From positions 7,494,001 to 7,558,000 of the forward strand of contig JASJET010000032.1 in assembly GCA_034092305.1 (NCBI GenBank): DNA of 64,000 nt. The letters are read 5' to 3'. A model generated the notes under the pieces. The model was not told the origin of the DNA and did not search any database. It worked only from the letters and a program-made list of their open reading frames with translations. Within the stretch, counting starts at the first letter, position 1; the number at the start of each line of letters is the position of its first letter. Origin of the DNA: Diaprepes abbreviatus. Taxonomy: Eukaryota; Arthropoda; Insecta; Coleoptera; Curculionidae. Both the position numbers and the translations under genes were made by a program. Positions 1-8,448 of the stretch are shown here, piece by piece.

Positions 1-67
1 CAGATTGAATAACATTAATGATTCTTTAAATTAGTTATTTATTTAAAAAATATAGATTTAAAAAAAA

Positions 68-448
68 ATGAGTTGTATAAGTATGTGGGATGATATATCA
101 GGTTTTCCTGATTTACCTTACAAATTTATGATTTATTTTCAAAATTATTTGAATTGGGAAATTATATCAAGAAGACAAAAAGTAAATTCTGATTTTATAC
201 CAACAAAATTGAATTGGGAAGAATTATCAAAACATCAACAATTATCTGAGGATTTAATTGAAGAGTTTAAAATATGGGTAAATTGGAATTCTATTAGTAA
301 ATATCAAAAACTGTCTGAATAATTTATTAGGAAACATAAAGATGAGGTTAATTGGATGATGATAATAAAATACCAGAATGTAGATAAGGAATTTTTAGAT
401 AAAATGAAATTTTTTATTGAAAAACACAATGATAGCATTGAATATTGA
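68..448 (+). pseudogene. WxxIS-repeat protein, broken by one stop
   Basis: The frame opens at ATG 68 and runs to TGA 446-448, with one in-frame TAA at 320-322. About 126 codons carry a repeated pattern of about 27 residues: an N/W-rich turn (LNWEEIS-like, VNWNSIS), then Q-x-LS and an acidic helix with F or I and E/D. Repeats of this kind, with an F-box-like start, are known to me from large DNA viruses, but the function is not established. The N-terminus (FPDLPYKF) might be a degenerate protein-interaction domain; this is a guess. It lies beyond the leftward integrase arm of copy A, on the opposite strand. It could belong to A or to a neighbouring element outside the window. Confidence 0.55.
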
Positions 449-626
449 TATTATATTTTAATTTTTATAGTTATATTATTTTTTAAAATATATTTGTATT
501 ATATTTTTGTATAGATATTTTCATTAAAAAAAATTAGTATTATGTTTATTTTAATTTGATTAAAAAAAAATAAAAATACAGTTTTAAAAAAATATATTTT
601 GTTTTATTTGATATATACATTATTTT

Positions 627-1558
627 TTATTCAACACTAATTTTATTAATTCAGCTGTTATGTTTATTATCAAAACCTAACCATTTTACAAATATTTTAT
701 TACCTTTACGCTTAAGTACTTTTTTTACTAAATATACATCAGGATATTTAACTTTTTGTAATTCTAATTTATAAAAGCCTCCTTTGATTTCTTGATTGTT
801 TACATCTTTAAGTAAATAAGTAACAAGAATAGTTAATTGAATTTTTCTAATAGTAAATATTTTGTTTGACTAATTAGGTTTATATTTTTTATCAAATATA
901 CCTCGATATTTTGATATACGTACATGATCTCCAATATTATATTTCGGTTTTGATGTCATTTTAATTCTATTATAAACATTATTAAGTAAAAATTTTTCAT
1001 GTTTTTTAGTTATATCAGTAGGTTTAAAACCTGTGGTGCTGTGTTTTTTATTATTATAAATATTAATAATTTTCGGTAATATTTTAAGCCATTTATAGGA
1101 TCCTTAAAAACTAAATTTTTTCCACATTATATTTTTTATTGTTCGACTTACTCGTTCAACAATAGAAGCTTTTTTTCACTATAAGTAACGTAATGTTTAA
1201 CATTATATTTTTTCAATACATTTTGTACTTCTTTTCCTGTAAATTCTATTCCCGAATCTGCACACAAGGGAATTGGTCTTTAATTTTTGAAGACGTTTTC
1301 CAATGCATTTGTTACTTCTTTTGATGTTTTTGATTTTAATGGATATGCCCATACATATTTTGAAAAACAATTAATTACGACTAAAATGTATTTATATCCG
1401 TTATTTTCAGACGAATATTTTTTCATATCAACTAAATCAGCTTGCATTAAATCTAGTAACGATTTTATAATTACTTTTCTACGTTTAAAATTTATTCTAG
1501 CAGGTTTATGTAGTTCTTCAACAATTTGTCTTTTAATATCAGTTTTATATTTTGACAT
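627..1558 (-). pseudogene. Retroviral-type DDE integrase with chromodomain, copy A
   Basis: An rve-type integrase of the kind that inserts Polinton DNA. The intact start (1280-1558, 92 aa) carries the first catalytic Asp in the context MQADLVDM. A frameshift near 1280 leads to the second Asp (CADSG) and the catalytic Glu (IVERV), 33 residues apart, the same spacing as in the copy C integrase. There is a further stop near 1107. The C-terminal part resembles a chromodomain (VYLVKKVLKRKG, then VKWLGF); a stop at 651-653 interrupts it and the frame closes at about 627. The chromodomain would direct integration to marked chromatin, by analogy with chromoviral integrases. It is not functional as it stands. 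Confidence 0.85.
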
Positions 1559-1643
1559 TTTAATTTTCTTGATTGAATATAAAATTAATACTGAATAATA
1601 AATAAAAACAACCTATTTTTTATATAGTTTATTATAAAAAGAA

Positions 1644-1892
1644 TTAATATTCCAAGTTAAATTTTTCTTTATAAATTGAAGTTCTATGTTCAATGGTCAA
1701 AATTTTATTAAGTATATCCTCTAACAATTTAATTCTATTTCTAAAACAACATCTATCTAAGTCAATTTCCAGATATATATTTCCATTTCGAGCTTCGCGA
1801 TGAGCAAAATTCCATTTATATAATAAATAAATTTTATTTTTGGATTCATTCTTTTTTTCTTTATTAATTTTTGTGTTTATAGTTAAAGACAT
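1644..1892 (-). CDS. Small lysine-rich hypothetical protein
   Basis: An intact ORF of 82 codons between the integrase and the split gene of copy A, on the same strand as both. It is rich in Lys, Asn and Glu, with a central stretch containing two adjacent cysteines (DRCCFRN) and a helical second half. I do not recognise it, and copy C has a long coiled-coil gene at this position instead. Position and strand suggest membership of the leftward arm. In DNA this AT-rich a chance ORF of this size is possible. Confidence 0.35.
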   Translation of the reverse strand: MSLTINTKINKEKKNESKNKIYLLYKWNFAHREARNGNIYLEIDLDRCCFRNRIKLLEDILNKILTIEHRTSIYKEKFNLEY

Positions 1893-1900
1893 TTTAAAAA

Positions 1901-2200
1901 TTATTCAATTATTTTGGCTTCATACAATTCTTCAATAATTGAATTAATTTCGTTTCGATTACTAGTATTACCAGCTGCTTCTGATGCAAGTAACAGATGA
2001 AGTCGTTCAACAAGTTCATTTGGTTCATCTAAATAAATATAATCAGCTGATTTATTATTAATATTCATTAACATACCTTTACCTTGAGGTAAATTTAATA
2101 AAATCTCTGATTCACCAATATTAGAATTATTATCATTGTCATTATACTATAATTTTTAATTAGTTGAAATTTTTTATTTGAGTAGTGTATATATGAGAGA
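1901..2200 (-). pseudogene. 3' part of a gene split by insertion of copy B
   Basis: The minus-strand frame ending at TAA 1901-1903 encodes a C-terminus that matches, by eye, the end of the copy C gene at 30540-31760. Shared pattern: Y-x-Y-(L/W)-D, N-E-L-V-(E/D)-R-L, LL-(L/I)-AS, N-E-I-x-SIIEEL. The matching upstream portion of this A gene is at 8449-9307, on the other side of copy B. The protein family is unknown to me. Its conservation between copies and its place next to the ATPase suggest a structural or packaging role, which is inference. Confidence 0.7.
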
Positions 2201-2338
2201 AGGAAAGAGGAGGAGGAGTAAGAAGAGTAGATCACCAACACTTTTCATCCTCCTCCTCTTTTCTTCTCTCATTATACTTTTCAAAAAACCTCGCATCATC
2301 AACACTTTTCACCCTCCTCCTCTTGTTGTCTTTTTTAT
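2201..2338. repeat. Left terminal inverted repeat of copy B
   Basis: About 135 bp reading AGGAAAGAGGAGGAGGAG onward, then blocks of TCCTCCTCCTCTTTTC and ATACTTTTCAAAAAACCTCG. The reverse complement of 8260-8397 matches it closely apart from an extra 21-bp block on the right side. It carries about one and a half units of the 64-bp repeat found in multiple copies at the right end. Confidence 0.8.
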
Positions 2339-2360
2339 TATTTTATATATTAATTATCTC

Positions 2361-2408
2361 GTATACATTCGAGTTACTTCGTATACATTCGAGTTACTTC
2401 GTATACAT
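2361..2408. repeat. 20-bp tandem repeat, about 2.4 copies
   Basis: The unit GTATACATTCGAGTTACTTC occurs at 2361-2380 and 2381-2400, then a partial copy. It contains the palindrome GTATAC and lies between the left terminal repeat and the first gene promoter of copy B. Possible protein-binding sites, but nothing else supports that. Confidence 0.7.
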
Positions 2409-2445
2409 GTTAACATGACCTTGTATTCCTTCTTTAAATTTTGAT

Positions 2446-2453
2446 TATAAAAG
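2446..2453 (+). promoter_or_regulatory. TATA box of the end gene, copy B
   Basis: TATAAAAG lies 45 bp upstream of the ATG at 2491. The same box with nearly the same surrounding 60 bp is found upstream of the homologous gene in copy C (complement, 37256-37263). Conservation between two otherwise decaying copies supports a real promoter. Confidence 0.6.
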
Positions 2454-2490
2454 CAACACTTTACCAGCTTAAAACATACTAAAATGAAAT

Positions 2491-3018
2491 ATGTCTTCTG
2501 CTTCTAACGAAAGTGAATTAAATTTATTAATTCAAAAATTTTATAAAAAACGTAAACGTTCTGCTTTTGAGTTCGAACATTATGCAGTTGATAGTGGTCG
2601 ATCTTGGTTTCAATATTATTTGGATATATTCAAAAACCATATAGAGGCTGTGAAATTGTGCGAACGTTATTTTCAAAACAAATATATTGTACATTTTATA
2701 CGTGAATTAGTGAAGTTAAGGTAGTTTCATGATGAAGTTCGTAATTTAAACCAATATATTAGAGATCCCGTTGTATTAAAAGAACTAATCAAATCGCATG
2801 GTGAAGATGTTGCCTAAAATTGAAAATTTTGTTAGGGACCTTTATGAAGAGTTCATTATGAACGAAGCATGTTCCAGATATTTATCTCTTTTAGTTGAAG
2901 AAGAAAGTGAGGGTCAAGATTTATTATTATTAAAAATGTGTTAAAATTCTTTGATGAACTTAAAAAAATTGGACTCAATAAAGAAATAAATTTATGTATT
3001 GATTTATTGGTTAATTAA
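2491..3018 (+). pseudogene. Conserved end gene, copy B (unknown function)
   Basis: Starts MSSASNESEL and is homologous to the minus-strand gene 36621-37218 of copy C. The frame is open for 77 codons, then an in-frame TAG at 2722-2724 falls where copy C has Trp; a frameshift follows near 2811. The product would be about 170-195 residues, rich in Lys, Glu and aromatic residues and probably helical, with no motif I can name and no membrane segment. In both copies it is the outermost gene at this end and runs inward from a TATA box. An early or regulatory role is possible but unsupported. Confidence 0.6.
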
Positions 3019-3183
3019 AGTTATTGTGAAATAAAATATTTAAATGTTTATAGTTGTTTTATTATTGTGTAACGGCTGTTATGTTTAAATATTTGATTAT
3101 GTAAAGATAGGAAAATATAATTTTCTGTTAGTAATGTGGGGATATGGATAAATAAAAAAAATATTTTTACATTCATTGTTAAT

Positions 3184-3631
3184 TTATTCATTCATAAAAA
3201 AATTTTTATACATAAAGAATACATTAGAAAGGGCACACATTGAAGGTGATTGAGAATGATAAAAACATTTAGGAGATGATTTAATTAAAACAGGTTGTTC
3301 GTCCAATTCAATTATTGGCTTAGTACAATATTTTCTAATAAAATTAGCTTTCTCTTCTCCTTTAATATAAATGAATTCTCCTTTTTCTGTTGTTTTTTAC
3401 TATAGATGAAAAATTATGAAGATTAATATATCCTGTATTCCAATTGATGTAGTGATGAAATTTCATTAATCATTCTGCTTGCTTGTATGTTTTTGGTGGA
3501 AGTATTTGTAGTGGATACGGTGGTTTAAAAATATAATGACTCATTTTATGTCCATCAAACATTGCAAGTTCTTTAGGAATAAACTTGTTGTGTTCATCCT
3601 TAAATCCTTGAACATCCATAACTATTCTCAT
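3184..3631 (-). pseudogene. D-x-QGF family protein, copy B
   Basis: Starts at ATG 3631 with the pattern V-M-D-V-QGFKDE, then FIPKELA. Further on are a proline-rich FKPPYP segment, an H-H-x-x-NW pair, and after a frameshift near 3390 a VYIKG-like strand and a Ser/Cys-rich C-terminus. Homologues are at 35981-36429 (C) and 14589-15043 (A). The opening hydrophobic strand with Asp recalls RNase-H-like nuclease folds, but I cannot confirm catalytic residues. In all three copies it lies just downstream of the MCP gene, on the same strand. Confidence 0.6.
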
Positions 3632-3736
3632 TTTTATTTAGCACATTTTTAAAGTACTAAATTTTTTATTACAAATTGTTTTTTCGAATAGTCTGCAATA
3701 AGATTTTTTAGATGTTTAATTTTTTTAAAAATAGTT

Positions 3737-3826
3737 CTATTTTTTCTTTTTGTATTTTGTACATTCCATTTGATGTGCAACAAACCAAGGTATAGAAACA
3801 ACTGATCTTATTCGATATATTTTCAT
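3737..3826 (-). CDS. Possible 29-aa peptide between MCP and D-x-QGF genes
   Basis: ATG 3826 opens a short frame (MKIYRIRSVVSIPWF, then a Lys-rich end). The corresponding DNA in copy C (about 35773-35939) is also conserved, but there a different frame (35841-35939) is the longer one. The DNA may be conserved for a reason other than coding, or one copy carries a frameshift. Confidence 0.3.
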   Translation of the reverse strand: MKIYRIRSVVSIPWFVAHQMECTKYKKKK

Positions 3827-3856
3827 TTTAATAATGGTATTTGATGTGGGGGAGAA

Positions 3857-5074
3857 GTTAAAGTTGTTTAACAATTTTTGTTAATGGATTATAGCTAAAT
3901 ACTTATCATGTATTATAACACAATACGCAGCTGTTTTTCCCGATATTTTTTCTTTTGTCTCAAATTCAATTCCCATGGTTACTGGGCCGGATTGTAATAA
4001 ATCTCTCTGATGAGAGCAATTAATGTAAGCAATAGGTGCATTATCTTTAAATTCTTTGGGATTAAATATTGATTCTATTGGAAAGTTATAATATACTTGA
4101 CGAAATTCAGAAAACATTTCATACAGGGTAGCAAACTTATTATTTTTAAAATCAAGCTGAAAATCCTGATAAGGATATCTTTCTGAATTTAAAAACACAT
4201 TTATATTCCTTAGGTCACAATGATCAAATTTACTCATATCTGATTTTAAATTACCACGTCTATCCTTTTGAAAAGCAATTAGTAAATGTCTTGGTGTTTC
4301 AATTTTTGTGGAGGTTTTTACAGGCCAATTATGTCTTGTATTTTCTAATAACTCTGGATATTCAATTAATTCCCAACTTCGGAAAGTAAGAAGAATATCA
4401 TTGTTTTTATCAATAATTTTCCTTAGTGCCAATTCTTGGGGAATGGCCACAGTAAGATGTGGAACCCGCCAGCAAAGTTTGGTTATTTTAATTTTCGGTT
4501 TTTCATCATCACTTGTGGTTACTAAAGCTTTAGTGTCATCATTGTTTCTTATTAGTATTAGTTCTTGTTGTGAATTTAAATTTATTTTGTTATAATTTTC
4601 AAAAAATCCCGAGTACATTTTTAATGGGACGCGTAGGGAAACGTTTCTTTTTTCATCAGTCATAATTTTTTATTTAGGTTTCGTTTTTGGATACCACTCA
4701 GCATTTTTCAATTTAGCACTTTCGTTTTGATTAAATGATATGTATCCTTTAAGAGTTGAAGTAATTCCTACATCCCGAACTGAATCAATTGTAACACCAT
4801 TTAAAAAATAACTTAATTCTTTAAACAAGAATGCTGGAGCATTGTTAATTAATACCGTATTAGCCAATGGAGTCTCATCTTCTTTGGTAACTTGAAATTC
4901 TAAATATAATTCACTTTAGCAAGGTAAAGGATATTTTCCTGTTTGTTGTAGAGCAATTCTAATTTCATCATTTAATCCAAGTTTTGTAGGATTGAAAGGT
5001 TCAAATGATAGTAGTTCCCAGCTTAATATTGATTCATCTACAAGAATATTTTCTTTTACATTTAAATATTCCAT
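3857..5074 (-). pseudogene. Double jelly-roll major capsid protein, copy B
   Basis: Starts at ATG 5074 (MEYLNVKEN-type start shared with copy C). The intact second half is 3881-4663 (260 aa) and a central piece is 4670-4867. It is very similar to the copy C gene at 34529-35746 and more distantly to A (13344-14587) and D (54616-55600). It is identified as the MCP by length (about 400 residues), its place after the penton-like gene, beta-rich composition, and the recurring segments NDEIRI, RxWEL-x-EYP and HCxLxNxxVxLNS. Stops around 4665 and 4915 and a frameshift near the C-terminus break it. The product would form the trimeric capsomers of an icosahedral virion. Confidence 0.75.
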
Positions 5075-5231
5075 TTTATTTTAGTTTGAAAACTAAACTT
5101 TTCATTTTTTATTAGGTGTTAACCTTTGAAAGTTTAATTTATTACTAGTTAAATGTCGTTTAGTATCTTTCTTATTAAAATTTTTCTGAAAAATTATAAT
5201 TTGAGGTTTTTTTATTATATAAAATAACCAT
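5075..5231 (-). pseudogene. Small basic protein between penton and MCP, copy B (frameshifted)
   Basis: ATG at 5231 overlaps the penton stop by one base (TAATG), as in copy C at 34372. The first residues (MVILYN) match C, then small length changes break the frame. The downstream Lys/Arg-rich part with the RLTP motif remains recognisable. See the intact homologue at 34372-34527. Confidence 0.5.
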
Positions 5232-5527
5232 TATTCATCTATTTTTTTAAGATGTGGTCTTACTGTTACCGTTTCTCCTCTGAAATTGATGAGATCACCA
5301 TCTTGATCTACAATTTTAATGTTTATATTGTCTATTACCTTTACAGTAACAGGAAAGTAAAGGACATTTTGTGGTGATTCTATTATTTTAAAACCAGGAG
5401 CTACACTAGGAAAAAATTGATTTATTATATGAACAGGTTTTCCATTTAAATATGATCCTTCGGCAATATTACAATCGATGTTTATGGCGTTTATTTTAAT
5501 AATTTCTGCTGGAGACTTTAAATTTAA
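5231..5527 (-). pseudogene. Penton-like minor capsid protein, 3' fragment, copy B
   Basis: The frame ends at TAA 5231-5233 and encodes about the last 98 residues of the minor capsid protein, nearly the same as 34093-34372 in copy C (segments KPVHI, FFPSVAPGFKIIE, NVLYFPV, DLINFRGE). Homology stops abruptly near 5527, where the GC-rich block begins, so the first half of the gene is lost. Confidence 0.75.
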
Positions 5528-6060
5528 AGCGTGGTAAACTCGACTTTAGCGTGATATAAACTGATCCTCGACCATTGTATATGAAAGCAGACCACGGTTT
5601 GTCCTCGTAAGTATAGTGACCTCAATTCTGCGCGTCACACCCTGCGGAGCCCCCTTCCCCCGCAAACCCCCTTCCCCTTCCCCCGCAAAGCCCCCTTCCC
5701 CCTTCCCCCGCAAAGCCCCCTTCCCCCGCAAAGCCCCCTTCCCCCGCAAAGCCCCCTTCCCCCGCTGAGCCCCCCAGCTGAGTCCCTCCGCTGAGCTGCT
5801 TAGGGAGCTACGTCCCCTATAACTCTCAGTGACACGTCCTAAAATGTGCTGTAACTATAAAAACTCGAGAGGTTTGCGGGCGTATAAAAAACACAAAGTT
5901 TTTTTCGGGGTATCTCGCCTGCCTGGAGGTCCATGGGGGGCGCACAGCCCCCCCTTGGTGAGGGGGGGGGGTCAGCGGGGGGGGGACAGAATGCCCCCGG
6001 CCCGCCCTCCGGGAAAACCGGTTTGAGGCCCTCTCCGTGATTTAAAAATCGAAATTTGAC
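5528..6060. other. GC-rich island replacing the penton 5' half
   Basis: About 530 bp with base composition unlike all surrounding AT-rich DNA, including long C runs on one side (5640-5780) and G runs on the other (5934-5990). It begins exactly where the penton homology ends. Open frames here arise from the repeats and I do not call them genes. The block looks like foreign sequence brought in by recombination; its source is unknown. Confidence 0.6.
5640..5772. repeat. 18-bp C-rich tandem repeat
   Basis: The unit GCAAAGCCCCCTTCCCCC is repeated about six to seven times with some longer variants containing a second CCCTTCC block. The strand is strongly C-rich, so the complementary strand could adopt unusual structures. 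It lies within the GC-rich island of copy B. Confidence 0.85.
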
Positions 6061-6196
6061 CTTGACCTACTTTCATAAAATGACTGTTTTGCGAGGTGAC
6101 TTTTTCATTTTTGGTTCATCACCATTGGTGTTCAGATAAATTTTAATTTTTTTTGTCTTATTTTTTAAAATATTCCGAAATTTACAAATTCAGGTT

Positions 6197-6455
6197 ATGG
6201 ATGGAAATAGAATTATAATAAGAAAAGTGAATGTTCATCCTTCAATACAAGTACCATCCATAACCTCATCAACCAACCCTGAGGAAAATGTGGAACCTCA
6301 AGTGGAACATCAAATAAATCCTGAGGAACCAGTGCAATGTGACGAAATAGATTCCACTCCAAAGTAAGTAGTTTATACTAAGCTTAAATTAAATGTTTTA
6401 ATTTATTAGTAGTCTTCCTAATATCAAAATACTAATTGATTTTTTTTTCAGTTGA
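6197..6455 (+). CDS. Short spliced ORF, about 56 aa, one 88-bp intron
   Basis: Exon 1 runs from ATG 6197 to 6363. The intron 6364-6451 begins GTAAGTAG, has an ACTAAT branch-like sequence and a long T tract, and ends CAG. The stop follows at 6453-6455. The peptide begins MDGNRIIIRK and continues with Pro, Glu and Gln repeats (NPEEN, NPEEP). The splice signals are good, but so short a product may mean this is a 5' exon of something truncated. An AG just upstream (6192-6193) could also be an acceptor, making this an internal exon. Not recognised; it could be a host fragment carried with the GC-rich block. Confidence 0.4.
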
Positions 6456-6907
6456 CAGAGAGACAAACAATTTACAGTTTAGGGACAGTGTTAAGTGAAA
6501 CTATTTTTAAGTTAAGTTAAAGTGTTTAAGTGATAGTGAATAGTAACAGAGACGATTTAAGGTAATGTAAATTTTATTAAATTGATCTAATTATAAAGGA
6601 GTATGAAGATAACGTACCTAAATTTCCTATAATATTTTTTCTTTCATATTTTAAACTTATTAATTTTAGATTTAAAACTCTCTAAAATAAGAAAGGATTA
6701 AGAATTTTTGAACAGGGTGGTTAATTTAAAATATTTTTTCATTCTATTATGACTAATAAAAACTTTTGTATAGAGTTGTTATGTCTGTTCGTTTATTCTT
6801 ATAAATAAAACATTTTTTTTTTTTCGAAATTGTTCAGCTCTTTATTCCAATAAGATAAGAATAAATGGATAAATTAAATACAAACAATAATAATTTTAAA
6901 ATAATAA

Positions 6908-7060
6908 AAATTAAATAATAATACATTTTAAAATAAATATTCTAGGATTATAATTTCTTCATTTTCACATGTATGAAGTGGTTTGCAACACATAAATATT
7001 AAATAATACATTCTAAAATAAATATTCTAGGACTACAGTTTCTTCATTTTCACATTTAAT
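6908..7060. repeat. Direct duplication of the RING gene 3' end
   Basis: About 55 bp at 6915-6972 and again at 7003-7060 (AAATAATACATT, then AATATTCTAGGA and TTTCTTCATTTTCACAT). The second copy contains the stop region of the RING gene; the first is a duplicate just downstream of it. Confidence 0.7.
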
Positions 7061-7294
7061 TACGCATAGTTCATTGCGACAGATTGGACATGTTTTATTA
7101 ATTAACATCCATATTCCTAAACAAGGGATGCAAAATCTGTGATTACAAGGTTCTGGTGACATCATTTTATTAGATAATATATCTTCAAGACATATAGGAC
7201 ATTCTTCGGTTTTATTTTCAATTATTTCGTTAATAACTTTTTTTACCCTTCGCGACTTCCTATCGCTTTTATATATTGGTTTTTTACCAGGCAT
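7013..7294 (-). CDS. RING-finger protein, likely E3 ubiquitin ligase
   Basis: An intact ORF of 93 codons. Zinc ligands are visible as C32-x2-C35, C50-x-H52, C55-x2-C58 and C69-x2-C72, a C3HC4 RING finger; the spacing between the first two pairs is 14 residues. The N-terminus is basic (KSDRKSRRVKK), perhaps a nuclear signal. Small RING proteins are common in insect DNA viruses and usually act as ubiquitin ligases against host or for viral regulation; that role is inferred here. It lies 12 bp downstream of the Cys-rich gene on the same strand, in the right half of copy B. Confidence 0.75.
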   Translation of the reverse strand: MPGKKPIYKSDRKSRRVKKVINEIIENKTEECPICLEDILSNKMMSPEPCNHRFCIPCLGIWMLINKTCPICRNELCVIKCENEETVVLEYLF

Positions 7295-7306
7295 TATAAT
7301 TATTTT

Positions 7307-7872
7307 TTATATTGGCACCACTGGAACATTTGTGTCCCAATCTAAATCAATATTTTTAAAACTAGTATTGCAAATTAAACAAACTTTAGGGATAATTATT
7401 TGATACAACTGTCTTGAACACATATCGCAATGTAAATCATCACTTAAGCGTTTTAATTTTCTCTTACTATGAGTATTTACATGTTTATGAGCACCTGCCT
7501 TTTGATAATATTGTATAATTTGATAGCATGCGTGACAAAGAGTTTTTTCTTGATTTTCCGTCACTACAAACACTGTGATATAACTCTGAGTAATACAGAA
7601 CACAACTTCTTTGGGATCAGTGTACTTATGTTTCACTAAACAAAATTTAGCACTAGCACTTTCTTCTTCATTATCTTCTTCAATATCGGAGTCACCAGAT
7701 TCAGCTTAAATTTGTTCGAAATTATTTATATCGTAGTTCAAACAATTTCTGAAGTTCTTCTGAAATTTTTTTTCGTTAAGATATAAATTGTAATCCAATA
7801 CTCCAATTAATTCATCTAGATCTGGACCTTCTTCAATATTATTATCCCTAAATTTTTGAATGAATTTTTTTA
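7307..7872 (-). pseudogene. Cys/His-rich protein with acidic N-terminal part
   Basis: The open part 7307-7636 (109 codons) has three CxxC units: CHAC, CDMC and CLIC, with a basic linker (HSKRKLKRL). Upstream the same frame continues through a very acidic stretch (ESGDSDIEEDNEEE) and, beyond a TAA near 7707, through a further coding-like segment to about 7872. The frame has no ATG at 7636 (GTG there), so the true start is probably upstream and the gene is broken. The Cys pairs suggest zinc binding. Function unknown; it is adjacent to the RING gene and probably co-transcribed with it. Confidence 0.45.
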
Positions 7873-8154
7873 ATATTTATTCAGCAATATTTACTATTAA
7901 ATATAAAATTATTTACTTATTATTTACTTATTATTTGTTTGTATTTAATTTATCATCTTTTGTTGCTCCACGTATCTATTTTATAAATTTACTAAAGTGA
8001 ATAGTCATTGGTGGTAAGAATTTATATCGACTTCATGGTCAAATAAGGTTATCCACCCCAAGGTCAAACATAAGGTTAGATCTCCTACTATGATCGGATT
8101 CGATGGAAGGTTAGCCATGTTGTTAACTTTAAGATTAAACTCAAGGTGATGTAT
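7873..8154. other. Non-coding spacer of copy B
   Basis: No supported gene. It contains TTATTTACTTATTATTTACT repeats near 7910-7935 and the segment GTTAACTTTAAGATTA (about 8121-8136), which is nearly repeated at 37348-37365 beside the end gene of copy C. That may be a remnant of subterminal sequence shared by the two elements. Confidence 0.5.
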
Positions 8155-8397
8155 ACGAGGCTTTTTGAAAAGTATAATGAGAGAACAAAAGAGGAGGAGG
8201 ATGAAAAGTGTTGATGATACGAGGTTTTTTGAAAAGTATAATGAGAGAACAAAAGAGGAGGAGGATGAAAAGTGTTGATGATACGAGGTTTTTTGAAAAG
8301 TATAATGAGAGATTTGAAAAGTATCATGAGAGAAGAAAAGAGGAGGAGGATGAAAAGTGTTGATGATTTACTCTTCTTACTCCTCCTTCTCTTTCCT
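8155..8397. repeat. Right terminal inverted repeat of copy B with 64-bp tandem units
   Basis: Units begin ACGAGG at 8155, 8219 and 8283, a 64-bp period (ACGAGGTTTTTTGAAAAG, then AGAGGAGGAGGATG). The third unit has a 21-bp internal duplication. The outer 115 bp is the complement of the left terminal repeat at 2201. Expansion on this side alone suggests slippage or unequal exchange after insertion. Confidence 0.85.
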
Positions 8398-8448
8398 GAG
8401 GAGGAGGATTTGAGCTTCTCTTTGTATTTTTTAAAACGTTTGTTTTCT

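Larger units (their letters stand above)
2201..8397. mobile_element. Copy B: 6.2-kb composite element with terminal inverted repeats
   Basis: It is bounded by inverted repeats that start AGGAAAGAG at 2201 and end with the complement at 8397; Polinton termini characteristically begin AG and end CT. Inside, the left part carries genes homologous to the right part of copy C in the mirror-image order: end gene (+), D-x-QGF gene (-), MCP (-), small basic protein (-), penton end (-). The penton gene breaks off near 5527 into a GC-rich block, followed by a spliced ORF, a RING gene and a Cys-rich gene. No polymerase or integrase is present, so B is an internally deleted, non-autonomous form. The flanking hexamers GAGAGA (2195-2200) and GAGGAG (8398-8403) agree at four of six positions, too weak to call a target duplication. 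Confidence 0.7.

Noticed and set aside
2178..2444. ORF over the left inverted repeat of copy B
   Set aside because: Its Leu/Ile/Phe-rich product comes from the TCCTCC and CTTTTC repeat text; the same repeat gives ORFs at 8088-8460.
4308..4595. Plus-strand ORF opposite the copy B MCP
   Set aside because: Shadow of the real minus-strand capsid frame; the same mirror ORF appears at 34938-35288 opposite the copy C MCP.
5546..5749. Minus-strand ORF through the C-rich repeats
   Set aside because: Its Gly/Lys/Ala repeat is only the translation of the 18-bp DNA repeat, with no start context or homologue.
5829..6026. Plus-strand ORF in the G-rich part of the island
   Set aside because: Low-complexity Pro/Gly product of a G-run region; no coding features.
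8155..8368. Regular 64-bp repeats as a possible CRISPR array
   Set aside because: The whole unit is repeated with no unique spacers, and it belongs to a terminal inverted repeat of an animal-genome element.
2195..8403. Target-site duplication of copy B
   Set aside because: GAGAGA and GAGGAG agree at only four of six positions in purine-rich DNA; not enough to claim a duplication.
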